From NCBI GenBank assembly GCA_905182135.1, contig CAJJAG010000002.1, positions 186,001 through 250,000 of the forward strand: a DNA stretch of 64,000 nucleotides, in the 5' to 3' direction. Positions within the stretch are counted from its first letter, which is position 1, and every line of letters starts with the position of its first letter. Below the pieces are notes generated by a model. The model was not told where the DNA came from, did no database searches, and saw only the letters and a list, made by a program, of their open reading frames with translations. The DNA comes from an uncultured Acidimicrobiaceae bacterium. Lineage in GTDB: Bacteria; Actinomycetota; Acidimicrobiia; Acidimicrobiales; UBA10347. Shown in pieces: positions 39,642 through 48,274 of the stretch. The translations under genes and the position numbers were made by a program.

Positions 39642-41033
39642 CTACCGGTGCGCCCGAACAAAAGCTTGGACGGTCGCCAATTCGTTCGGCAGCACGTGGA
39701 AGCGCTCGTCACGTTCAAACAAGTCTCCGACTCGACTCGGGAGTTCCGGTCGCTGACCGCTCCCCTTCTCGACGGCATCGGGAAACTTCGCTGGATGCGC
39801 TGTTGCCAGACACACCATTGGTGAACCAGTAGCGGACAGCGAGCGCGCCGCACTTAGCCCTACGGCGCTGTGTGGGTCGAGCAGCATGCCGTGTGTCTCA
39901 TACACCTGCGCAATCGTCTCGACTACGCCGCCCGGCGCATCGTCGTCAACCCTCACACCGCTCCACAATTCGGCGAGCAACTGTCGGTGCGGATCGTCCA
40001 GCGTCAAAGAACCAGTAGTGCGGAACTCGGCCATGGCCTCGGCGATGTACTGGCCGTCACGGCCATGAGTCTCAAAGAGCAGGCGTTCCAAATTGCTCGA
40101 AATCTGGATATCCATGCTTGGCGACAGCGTTGGCACAACCTCCAAAATTTCCATCGTGCCCGTGTTAAAAAGTCGAGCCAGGATGTCATTAGTATTGCTT
40201 GCCACGTAGAAACGATCGATCGAAAGCCCCATGCTGCGGGCCGCCCAGCCTGCGAACACATTGCCGAAGTTTCCGGTTGGCACCGTGAACGAAACCGGTG
40301 TGGATACCGACGCGACTCGTGACGAGGCCACTACGTAGTAGACGATTTGGGCCATGACCCGTGCCCAGTTGATCGAGTTCACTGCGCCTAGGCGCACCTC
40401 GTCGCGAAACGTCGCGTCAGCGAACATGGCCTTGACCAAATCCTGGCAGTCATCGAAGGTTCCTTCGATCGCGACATTATGCACGTTTGTCGAATCGACC
40501 GTGGTCATCTGGCGTCGCTGAACGTCGCTGACCCGACCATGTGGATGAAGAATGAAGATGTCCATGGCGTCACGGTCTCGGCATGCCTCGATTGCGGCAG
40601 AGCCGGTGTCGCCCGAAGTCGCCCCCACAATCGTGATGCGTTCGTTGCGACGACTCAGCTCATAGTCGAACAGTCGCCCAACGAGCTGCAGAGCCACGTC
40701 CTTGAACGCCAACGTCGGTCCGTGGAACAACTCCAGTAGCCAGACGTTCGGATCAAGCTCAACGAGTTCGACCACATTGTCGGTCTCGAAGGTGCCATAC
40801 GTCTCGCTGACGATGGTCTCGAAGTCGTCGCGAGCAATCACGCCATCGACGAACGGCCACATGACATCGACGGCCGTGTTCACATAGGTGTCGGTGCGCG
40901 CCGTTGCTACCGACTGAGGCCAGCTCTCTGGCAAGTACAAGCCGCCATCGTTTGCAAGACCTGTGAGCAGCACGTCACCAAAGTCGAGTGCGGGGGCAGC
41001 GCCCCGGGTACTGATGAACTTCATGGCGCTCAT
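39642..41033 (-). CDS. thrC: Threonine synthase
   Basis: This 463-aa PLP enzyme converts O-phosphohomoserine to threonine. The PLP lysine is Lys111 in HGPTLAFKDVALQ. GATSGDTGSAAIEAC binds the phosphate, and VPTGNFGNVFAGW is typical of the long (E. coli/yeast-like) class, which begins MKFISTRG. Its start overlaps hom by four bases. Confidence 0.95.
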   Translation of the reverse strand: MSAMKFISTRGAAPALDFGDVLLTGLANDGGLYLPESWPQSVATARTDTYVNTAVDVMWPFVDGVIARDDFETIVSETYGTFETDNVVELVELDPNVWLLELFHGPTLAFKDVALQLVGRLFDYELSRRNERITIVGATSGDTGSAAIEACRDRDAMDIFILHPHGRVSDVQRRQMTTVDSTNVHNVAIEGTFDDCQDLVKAMFADATFRDEVRLGAVNSINWARVMAQIVYYVVASSRVASVSTPVSFTVPTGNFGNVFAGWAARSMGLSIDRFYVASNTNDILARLFNTGTMEILEVVPTLSPSMDIQISSNLERLLFETHGRDGQYIAEAMAEFRTTGSLTLDDPHRQLLAELWSGVRVDDDAPGGVVETIAQVYETHGMLLDPHSAVGLSAARSLSATGSPMVCLATAHPAKFPDAVEKGSGQRPELPSRVGDLFERDERFHVLPNELATVQAFVRAHR

Positions 41034-42322
41034 GGGCCGATAACCCGATACAAAGCACCGACACGGTTCACGCTCGGCAACGAGGTCAATTTTTCGATCG
41101 TGGCAGCGATGTCTGCTTCGGAAGCCTGGTGAGTGATAAACGCCAGGCTCGCCTCGGTCCCAGTGCCTTCTTGTTCCATCGACCGAATCGATACACCATT
41201 TGCACCGAACACGCCGGCGACTTCGGCCAGGACACCAGGGCTGTCATCGACAGCAAGATCGAGATAGAAGGCAGACGTGGCGGCCTCAGGGGGACGCACA
41301 TGTGCGTCAGCCAAGGCGGGCAGTCGTCGCACGGTGCCTTGTGCAATTCCACTCGCAGCCTCGATGACATCGCCCAGCACAGCCGACGCCGTTGGCCGCC
41401 CGCCTGCACCACGGCCGTACAACATGAGTTCATCGAGCGCACCACCCTCGATGAACACAGCGTTGAAGCTGCCGCGCACCGTCGCCAAAGGGTGGTCGAA
41501 AGGCACCATGGTCGGGTTCACCCGAGCCGAGATCTCGTACGGCGCTTCGGTCCCGACCCGCTCGACGACGGCAAGCAACTTGATCACATAGCCCAGCCTG
41601 CTGGCATTGGCTATGTCTGCTGCAGTGACGCCGCTGATTCCTTCGACCGGGACATCATCGGCAGTGATACTCACGCCGAATGCAACTGTGGCAATGATCG
41701 CAGCCTTGGCTTGTGCGTCGTGGCCCTCGACATCGGCCGTCGGGTCTGCCTCGGCGTAACCCAGGCGTTGGGCCTCGGCCAGAATTTCGGCATAGTTGGC
41801 ACCGTCTTCGGTCATAGCGGACAACATGTAGTTGGTGGTGCCGTTGACGATGCCCATGATCCGGGTGATCGGCTCGCCTCGCAGTGACTTCTGCAACGTG
41901 CGCATGAGCGGAATCGCACCTGCGACCGAAGCTTCGAAAAGAAGCTCGGCGCTGTTCTCTGCGGCAAGGTCGAATAGCTCGCGGCCGTGAGCGGCAAGCA
42001 GCGCCTTGTTGCCTGTCACTACGGACTTTCCTGCGCGTAGTGCCTGACCGATCCAATCGCGGGCCAGGTCTACCGCACCGACCAACTCGACGACCAGATC
42101 AACATCATCGGCTTGGATCACTTCGCTTGCCTGATCGGTCAACACCGCATCTCCGATGCCAGGGCGGGGCTTCGTCAAATCGTTGACTGCGACTCGAGTC
42201 ACCGTCAGGTCAATGCCGGTCAGCGCTGCAATATCGGTTCGCTGCTCGGTGATCAGTTCGACTAGGGAACCACCTACGGTTCCAAAGCCAAGAAGCCCAA
42301 TACGCACCGACTGCATTCCCAT
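41030..42322 (-). CDS. hom: Homoserine dehydrogenase
   Basis: This 430-aa enzyme reduces aspartate semialdehyde to homoserine. The Rossmann motif GLLGFGTVGG is near the N-terminus. The catalytic region contains GIVNGTTNYMLSAM and YAEADPTADVEGHDAQAKAA. A C-terminal ACT domain (about residues 350-425) probably senses threonine. It starts its own unit (hom-thrC-GNAT), with TAGCCT 7 nt before the ATG. Confidence 0.96.
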   Translation of the reverse strand: MGMQSVRIGLLGFGTVGGSLVELITEQRTDIAALTGIDLTVTRVAVNDLTKPRPGIGDAVLTDQASEVIQADDVDLVVELVGAVDLARDWIGQALRAGKSVVTGNKALLAAHGRELFDLAAENSAELLFEASVAGAIPLMRTLQKSLRGEPITRIMGIVNGTTNYMLSAMTEDGANYAEILAEAQRLGYAEADPTADVEGHDAQAKAAIIATVAFGVSITADDVPVEGISGVTAADIANASRLGYVIKLLAVVERVGTEAPYEISARVNPTMVPFDHPLATVRGSFNAVFIEGGALDELMLYGRGAGGRPTASAVLGDVIEAASGIAQGTVRRLPALADAHVRPPEAATSAFYLDLAVDDSPGVLAEVAGVFGANGVSIRSMEQEGTGTEASLAFITHQASEADIAATIEKLTSLPSVNRVGALYRVIGP

Positions 42323-42329
42323 CCACAGC

Positions 42330-42335
42330 AGGCTA
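42330..42335 (-). promoter_or_regulatory. Candidate -10 of hom-thrC (leaderless)
   Basis: On the minus strand TAGCCT is followed by 7 nt and the ATG of hom. Confidence 0.4.
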
Positions 42336-42434
42336 GCGACTGAGTCGCCGCGTGATCCCCGAGTTCCTGACGCAATTGAGAGCGTCGCGCACCCTGTCGA
42401 TGCATTCAGCTCTTCATTCGCGCTGGTATGGCGA

Positions 42435-43724
42435 CTAGACGACGTCGAGGCGGGTCAGATCATCAAGTTCTTCGCGACGCACAACCAAGCGGGCACGGCC
42501 GTCGCTGACGAAAACCACTGCGGGACGGGTGACCTTGTTGTAGTTCGAGGCCAGAGAGTGGCCATAGGCGCCAGTGACCGGTGTGACGAGCAAATCTCCA
42601 ACGGCGAGATCAGCTGGCACGTTGGCCTCGCGAATAATAATGTCACCGGACTCACAGTGTTTCCCGACTAGACGGACCTGATCGGGTCGATCGGCATCGG
42701 CCCGATCGGGAATAAAGGTCTCGTAGCCACTGCCGTACAGCACTGGTCGAGGGTTGTCGCTCATGCCACCATCGACAGCTACGTAGGTGCGAATACCCTC
42801 GAGTTCTTTCACCGTGCCGACCCGGTAGACAGTCATACCTGCCGTCCCCACAATCGAGCGGCCAGGCTCCGCCAGCACATGCGCTGTGATACCAGCATCG
42901 CCGGTCGCCTCAAGCACCGACCGACCCCATTGTGAAATCGTTGGGGCTTCCTCGCTGCCGACATAGGCAACGCCGAGTCCGCCGCCAACCGAGAGCTCAG
43001 GAAGCTGGTAGCGCTGAGAAATTTCGGCCAACACCGCGGCCGACTGGCGCATTGAGTCAATGCGAAAGACCTGGGATCCGATGTGGGCGTGGATCCCGAG
43101 CAGATCAATAGCTGGTGATGCGGTCGCCTGTTCGATAGCACGGTCTGCCAGGCCGGTCGAGACGGTGAAACCAAATTTCGAATCGTCTTGGCCGGTCGCA
43201 ATAAACTCATGGGTGTGTGCTTCCACACCAGGCGTGATCCGGATCAGAGCGCTGGCGATTAGGCCTGTCTCGGCATAGATTGCCTCGATTCGGGCGATCT
43301 CGTCGAAGCTGTCGATAACGATGCGGCCGACGCCGGCCTGCATCGCAGCCAGCAGTTCGGCGCTGCACTTGTTATTGCCGTGAAACACGCAGTCGCTAGC
43401 GGGCACACCGGCCGTCTTCGCTACGTGGAGTTCGCCCAGCGTTGCGACATCAAGGTGCATGCCTTCTTCATGAGCGAGTTTGGCCATGGCCACGCACAGG
43501 AATGCCTTGGTCGCATAGGCGACGCCGGAGCCAAACACTTCAACGGCCTCGCGACATCGATCGCGCAGATGGTCCTCGTCATAGATGAACAGCGGCGTGC
43601 CAAACTCGGCGGCAAGTTCCGCAATATCGACGCCGCCGACGCTCATCCGCCCTTCGGCCGATACCGCTGCGTTGTCGGGAAGCAGGTGCTGAGGGATAGG
43701 TCCGATTGCTAGATGAGACATCAT
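42435..43724 (-). CDS. lysA: Diaminopimelate decarboxylase
   Basis: This 429-aa fold-III PLP enzyme makes lysine from meso-diaminopimelate. The PLP lysine is Lys73 in YATKAFLC. LDVATLGEL, HGNNKCSAEL, HIGSQVF and CESGDIIIREANV are family blocks. I chose the ATG at 43724, which overlaps the argS stop. The frame is open further upstream inside argS, but that stretch is unlike LysA. It forms an operon with argS. Confidence 0.95.
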   Translation of the reverse strand: MMSHLAIGPIPQHLLPDNAAVSAEGRMSVGGVDIAELAAEFGTPLFIYDEDHLRDRCREAVEVFGSGVAYATKAFLCVAMAKLAHEEGMHLDVATLGELHVAKTAGVPASDCVFHGNNKCSAELLAAMQAGVGRIVIDSFDEIARIEAIYAETGLIASALIRITPGVEAHTHEFIATGQDDSKFGFTVSTGLADRAIEQATASPAIDLLGIHAHIGSQVFRIDSMRQSAAVLAEISQRYQLPELSVGGGLGVAYVGSEEAPTISQWGRSVLEATGDAGITAHVLAEPGRSIVGTAGMTVYRVGTVKELEGIRTYVAVDGGMSDNPRPVLYGSGYETFIPDRADADRPDQVRLVGKHCESGDIIIREANVPADLAVGDLLVTPVTGAYGHSLASNYNKVTRPAVVFVSDGRARLVVRREELDDLTRLDVV

Positions 43725-45331
43725 CACATTTCCTTGGGGGCAGAGACGCCTACGAGGTCCAGGCCGGTGGTCAGTCCAATACGTGCCGCCTCGATAAGCC
43801 ACAACCGGGCCTGAGTCAGCTCGGGGCTTACACCTTCGCCCACGACGTAACAGTCGTGGTAAAAGCCATGGAAAGCCGCCGCCATTTCGCGCAACCAAGT
43901 GGTGATCTTGTGGGGAGCTCGTTCCCGAGCGGCACTACCGACGACTTCGTCAAAGGTACTCAAAACTCGTAATATCTCGAGCTCGCGCCCGTCTATGAGC
44001 AAACTCAAATCGGCTTCGAAAAGTGTGGCACGGGCGCGACCTGCTGACTCGGCGTTATTGGCCAGCTGGTTGATCCGAGCCGTTGCGTACTGCACGTAGT
44101 GCACGGGGTTGTCCATGCTTTTCTTTGCAAGCGCTCGCAGGTCGACCTTCTGTTTGGTATCCATTGACTGAGTTAAGAAGGTGTACCTCGCTGCATCGGG
44201 GCCCACCTCGTCGACCACTTCGTCGAGCGAGACCATGTCGCCCAGACGACCAGACATCTGGAGCTCGACTCCATCGCGTTCAAGCGACACGAGTTGGGTG
44301 ACAATGACTTCGAGAGCGTTGGGATCATTGCCGAGAAACTCCATCGCAGCCTTCATCCGCGGGATGTAGCCGTGATGGTCCGCGCCCCAAACATTGATTA
44401 GCTGATCGGAGCGGCTGAACTTGTCTCGGTGATAGGCGATGTCGGGTGTGAGATAGGTGAAGTCACCATTGGCCTTGATGAGAACCCGATCCTTGTCATC
44501 ACCAGCCTCGGTCGTCTTGAGCCAGGTCGCTCCGTCGGCCTCAAACACCATGCCGCTTGCCCTCAGCTCGTTGAGCGCATCGGGCACGCTGCCGTCGGCG
44601 ACAAGTGACCGCTCCGAGAACCACACCTGGTGGTTCACGTTGATCTTGGCGAGTGTGTCCTTGTGGCTCTGCAATGCTCGGGCATATCCCCATTCGAGCG
44701 GGTCGGCATCGTCAGGCATCTCGGCAGCCCACTCGATCAGGTACTGACCGTGATAGCCGTTCTCTGGCACCTCGCCGCCGCGTTTGCGCGCCGCTAGCGA
44801 GTCGGCAAACAAAGTCATTTGTACGCCCCGGTCGTTTAAGTAAAACTCGGACGTGACTTGATACCCAACAGCTGCCAGCAAGCGAGCGACCGAATCGCCG
44901 TACACCGCCCCTCGGGCATGGCCAGCATGCAATGGCTTGTTCGGATTCGCACTCACGAACTCGACGTTCACGTGTGTACCTGCACCGAAATCATGGCGGC
45001 CGAAGTTCTCGACACCGGCCTCAACCACATGAACAAGTTCATCGAATAGCCACGTATCGAAGAGTCGGAAGTTCACGAACCCGGGGCCAGCGATCTCGAC
45101 TGCTTCGACATGAGACGGCAAGTTGGCGTTCAAGAGATCGGTCATCTCGACCGCAAATGCTCGCGGGTTTGAGCGGTCCGCTAGCTTCCAATTAGCCAAG
45201 GCGGCGTTGGATGACCAGTCACCGTGCTCGCGATGGGCTGGGCGCTCGAGCCCAATAGAGCCGGCGTCAACCTCGAGACCAAGGGCGCTGAGCGTGCCAG
45301 CGAGCGCATTGGTCAACCGCTCACGAATCAT
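43724..45331 (-). CDS. argS: Arginyl-tRNA synthetase
   Basis: This 535-aa class I synthetase shows the HIGH-type motif HAGHARGAV following FVSANPNKP, the Arg-binding region, and MSGRLGDMVSLDEVV in the place of KMSKS. The C-terminal DALR anticodon-binding domain begins near YVQYATARINQL. TACGCT stands 7 nt before the ATG. It couples to lysA. Confidence 0.96.
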   Translation of the reverse strand: MIRERLTNALAGTLSALGLEVDAGSIGLERPAHREHGDWSSNAALANWKLADRSNPRAFAVEMTDLLNANLPSHVEAVEIAGPGFVNFRLFDTWLFDELVHVVEAGVENFGRHDFGAGTHVNVEFVSANPNKPLHAGHARGAVYGDSVARLLAAVGYQVTSEFYLNDRGVQMTLFADSLAARKRGGEVPENGYHGQYLIEWAAEMPDDADPLEWGYARALQSHKDTLAKINVNHQVWFSERSLVADGSVPDALNELRASGMVFEADGATWLKTTEAGDDKDRVLIKANGDFTYLTPDIAYHRDKFSRSDQLINVWGADHHGYIPRMKAAMEFLGNDPNALEVIVTQLVSLERDGVELQMSGRLGDMVSLDEVVDEVGPDAARYTFLTQSMDTKQKVDLRALAKKSMDNPVHYVQYATARINQLANNAESAGRARATLFEADLSLLIDGRELEILRVLSTFDEVVGSAARERAPHKITTWLREMAAAFHGFYHDCYVVGEGVSPELTQARLWLIEAARIGLTTGLDLVGVSAPKEM

Positions 45332-45338
45332 GCCAGGA

Positions 45339-45344
45339 AGCGTA
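45339..45344 (-). promoter_or_regulatory. Candidate -10 of argS-lysA (leaderless)
   Basis: On the minus strand TACGCT is followed by 7 nt and the ATG of argS. Confidence 0.4.
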
Positions 45345-45515
45345 TTCGAGGTAGTCCGGATTCGTCGCGTTAGTGAGCGCAGCGAACAGCACGCTCCTCA
45401 TCTTGTCCAAGCTGAGCACATTCGAGCTGAATGCATCCGAGCTTCTGGGGACTTGTTGCAACCCCAGCAGTCCAGCGTTTACGCCTTGTGAAGGGCCTAG
45501 TAGTCGAATTGGGCG

Positions 45516-46922
45516 TTAGGCGCGGATAACGCCGTCGGCGATCGCAGCGGCGGACACTGCTGGGGCTACTGCTTGGAGTACTCGGGGATCGAATACCGAG
45601 GGGATGATGTAGTCGGGCGCGAGATCGTCGCCGACTACCGATGCAATATTTTCGGCGGCGGCCAACTTCATCGACTCGGTGATGTCGGTTGCGCCAACGT
45701 CAAGCGCGCCACGAAAAATACCGGGGAACGCCAGCACATTGTTGATCTGGTTTGGATAGTCGCTGCGGCCAGTAGCCATGACTGCGGCCAAGCCGTCGGC
45801 AGCTTCGGGCGTGATCTCGGGATTGGGGTTCGCCATGGCAAAGATGATCGGATCAGCAGCCATACCGCGAAGGTCAGCGGCGGTGAGCACGTCGGGTGCG
45901 CTTACGCCCATGAACACGTCGGCGCCCACAATGACGTCTTGCAGGCTGCCGACGCGGCGGTCACGGTTCGTGTTTGCGGCGAACCATTCCTTGACCGGGT
46001 TCAGGCGGTCGCGGCCCTGATAGATCGCTCCAGTTGAGTCCACGCCGATGACCTCGCCGACACCGGCACTCAACAGGATCTTGCCAATGGCAACACCAGC
46101 GGCACCAATACCTGAGATCACGACCGAAATGTCGGACATATTCTTGTCAACGATCTTCAGCGAATTCCAAAGTGCTGCGAGCGCAACCACGGCCGTGCCG
46201 TGCTGATCGTCGTGGAATACCGGGATGTCGAGGGATTCCTTCAGGCGTTGCTCAATTTCGAAGCACGCTGGAGCCGCAATATCTTCCAGGTTGATGCCAC
46301 CAAAGCTCGGCGCAATACGTTCGACCGTTTCAATGATCTCTTCGATGTCAGTTGTGTTCAGGCAAAGAGGGAACGCGTCTACCCCAGCAAACTCCTTGAA
46401 CAGCAGTGCCTTGCCTTCCATAACTGGCATGGCTGCCTCGGGGCCGATATTGCCAAGGCCCAACACAGCGGTCCCGTCGCTGACGATGGCAACCGTGTTC
46501 TTGCGAATCGTGTATTTGTATGACTTAGAGACGTCCTCGTGGATAGCCATACATACGCGGGCCACACCTGGGGTATAAGCCATCGAGAGATCGTCGCGAT
46601 CCCCGACCGAGCAGAGCGCCAGCGTTTCAATCTTTCCCGCCTCGTGCATGCGGAATGTGCGATCGAACCAATCTAACAACTCGACATTCTCCAGACTTTC
46701 AACGGCCGCGACGATGCGCTTCTGGTGATCTTCGTCACGAGCATTAACGCAGATGCTGCGTTCTAGCGAGGCGCCTTTAGCCTCGAAGCCTTCGACGACA
46801 GCGATGTTGCCACCAGCGTCGCCAATCGCTGACGCCAGCGCACCAAGCACGCCAGGTACGTTGCGAAGCCGCACACGCAATTGAATTTGAAATGCCGCAG
46901 TAGGAGCAGTTGGAACAGCCAT
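45516..46922 (-). CDS. NAD(P)-dependent malic enzyme with N-terminal ACT domain
   Basis: This 468-aa enzyme converts malate to pyruvate and CO2. Residues ~12-85 form an ACT-like sensor domain (VRLRNVPGVLGALASAIGDA). The catalytic part has YTPGVARVC, the lysine region VMEGKALLFKEF, VFHDDQHGTAVV and the Rossmann motif VISGIGAAGVAIG. The start is placed at the ATG at 46922; a TTG at 46931 is possible. ACT-fused malic enzymes are known in Gram-positive bacteria and imply amino-acid control. Confidence 0.93.
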   Translation of the reverse strand: MAVPTAPTAAFQIQLRVRLRNVPGVLGALASAIGDAGGNIAVVEGFEAKGASLERSICVNARDEDHQKRIVAAVESLENVELLDWFDRTFRMHEAGKIETLALCSVGDRDDLSMAYTPGVARVCMAIHEDVSKSYKYTIRKNTVAIVSDGTAVLGLGNIGPEAAMPVMEGKALLFKEFAGVDAFPLCLNTTDIEEIIETVERIAPSFGGINLEDIAAPACFEIEQRLKESLDIPVFHDDQHGTAVVALAALWNSLKIVDKNMSDISVVISGIGAAGVAIGKILLSAGVGEVIGVDSTGAIYQGRDRLNPVKEWFAANTNRDRRVGSLQDVIVGADVFMGVSAPDVLTAADLRGMAADPIIFAMANPNPEITPEAADGLAAVMATGRSDYPNQINNVLAFPGIFRGALDVGATDITESMKLAAAENIASVVGDDLAPDYIIPSVFDPRVLQAVAPAVSAAAIADGVIRA

Positions 46923-47179
46923 GGGCGGCAAGGGTAGTTATCCCAGTAGAAAAGCGGTGGCGGAAGAACGTGCTCATTTTCAGTCGTGCAAGGCGAACAT
47001 CCAACAAACACTCTTCCGTGCCAACTGAACCATCACACACTAATCCAACCCGTAGTCGGAACGGGCAGTGCCGAAAAGGCACGCAGCGTTGTCGGTTTCC
47101 ATCCGCAGCGTCGGCTCGTCGACCCAAAGCAGCTAGGCAGTAGAGCTGGGAACAAACGGCGAGAGATCCAACTCAATGA

Positions 47180-47395
47180 TCTCTTTACAGCGATCCTCTA
47201 AGGACTGAGTGCGCTCTGCAGGCAAGCCAGGTCAAGCGCCCCTGCGGTGACAACGCCGGAGAACGGGCAATGAAGCTACCCGTTCTCATGCTGATGCCAC
47301 TGGTGACCTGCATCCTCCCACCGCTCTTGATTGTGCTGCTCGGCCCTGCTGTTCTGCAGGTCATGGAGACCGGACTCGGCTCAGGCAACCTCTAA
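47180..47395 (+). pseudogene. C-terminal remnant of a type II secretion F / TadC-like protein
   Basis: The frame is open from 47180 to a TAA at 47393-47395. It contains GERAMKLPVLMLMPLVTCIL followed by PPLLIVLLGPAV, the hallmark end of GspF/TadC-like membrane proteins. A full protein is about 300 aa; only about 70 residues remain, preceded by a stop and no plausible start except an internal ATG at 47270. No other secretion genes are nearby. It is probably debris of a lost gene cluster next to a tRNA. Confidence 0.6.
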
Positions 47396-47498
47396 GCCTG
47401 TTCTTGCCTGTGTAAATGGGCACAGGTGTGGCTCCAAAACTGGTTCACCACCACTACAGTGCTGAATCTCGTAGCTTGCGCAAGTTGGCAACGTAGTA

Positions 47499-47570
47499 GC
47501 CCTCGTAGCTCAGGGGATAGAGCATTGGCTTCCGGAGCCATGTGCGCAGGTTCGAATCCTGCCGAGGGCG
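47499..47570 (+). tRNA. tRNA-Arg (anticodon CCG)
   Basis: The 72-nt cloverleaf has acceptor GCCCTCG/CGAGGGC, D-arm TAGCTCAGGGGATAGAGC, anticodon loop TTCCGGA (CCG), and T-arm GCAGG-TTCGAAT-CCTGC. Position 27-43 of the anticodon stem is a T-T mismatch. The 3' CCA is not encoded. It reads CGG arginine codons. Confidence 0.96.
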
Positions 47571-48188
47571 CTGCAGAGTTCAGATCACTTCCCAGCCGGG
47601 TTCTTTACCCGATCTGATGACAGCGATGACACCCGGTTCTACGAGCCTGTTCGCCTGGTCCAACACATTGACGACGGCGCAATTGCTGCCGTAACTTCGT
47701 TGTACGAAGAACTCAATATCAACGGCCGTGTCCTGGACATCATGGGTTCATGGATCTCGCACTTCGCAGCAGCTCCAGACGAACTGGTGGTGTTGGGCAT
47801 GAACCTGACCGAGCTACAGGCCAACCCCATGGCCACCGCGGTGCTGGCTCACGATCTGAACATCACGCCAACACTTCCGTTTGCGGACAACCACTTCGAT
47901 GACGTCGTCTGTGCCGTGTCGGTGGACTACTTAACCCAGCCAATCGAGGTGTTTGCCGACGTACAACGGATTCTGAAACCTGGCGGCCGATTGGTCTGTA
48001 CTTTCAGCAACCGCTGTTTCCCAACCAAGGCGATCCGCGGTTGGCTGTTAGCTACTGAAGCCCAGCGATGCAACATCGTGGCCCAGTACTTCGAGCTCTC
48101 AGATGGGTTCGCGCCAGCAACGACTGAGAACCGCACCGGCACTGCATCAGGTGACCCGCTCTACACCGTCTGGTCCACCGCCACCTGA
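47571..48188 (+). CDS. SAM-dependent methyltransferase domain protein, start codon unclear
   Basis: The visible domain has the methyltransferase motif I region GRVLDIMGSWISHF, motif II-like LPFADNHFDDVVCAVSVDYL, and RILKPGGRLVCTFSNRC. A TTG at 47700 would give 162 aa but removes a conserved-looking N-terminal stretch (FTRSDDSDDTRFYEPVRL; HIDDGAIAAV). That stretch is in frame and open back to base 47571, immediately after the tRNA-Arg discriminator base, with no ATG, GTG or TTG. The first codon after the tRNA is CTG. Either a non-standard start is used, or the 5' end was lost by recombination at the tRNA. The substrate is unknown. Confidence 0.7.
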   Translation: MQSSDHFPAGFFTRSDDSDDTRFYEPVRLVQHIDDGAIAAVTSLYEELNINGRVLDIMGSWISHFAAAPDELVVLGMNLTELQANPMATAVLAHDLNITPTLPFADNHFDDVVCAVSVDYLTQPIEVFADVQRILKPGGRLVCTFSNRCFPTKAIRGWLLATEAQRCNIVAQYFELSDGFAPATTENRTGTASGDPLYTVWSTAT

Positions 48189-48262
48189 TCGTGAACACAA
48201 CTCTATGCAGATGCCTCCGCAGAGAGTTGTCGTCTGCCTGGTGGTCAGCTGGTTCGGCCCTT

Positions 48263-48268
48263 TAAGCT
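48263..48268 (+). promoter_or_regulatory. Candidate -10 of the FrhB-like gene (leaderless)
   Basis: TAAGCT is followed by 6 nt and the ATG at 48275. Confidence 0.45.
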
Positions 48269-48274
48269 CAACAC

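Noticed and set aside
41129-41887. Plus-strand open frame (252 codons) opposite hom
   Set aside because: The composition (His/Arg/Asp-rich) is that of an antisense frame; hom is certain.
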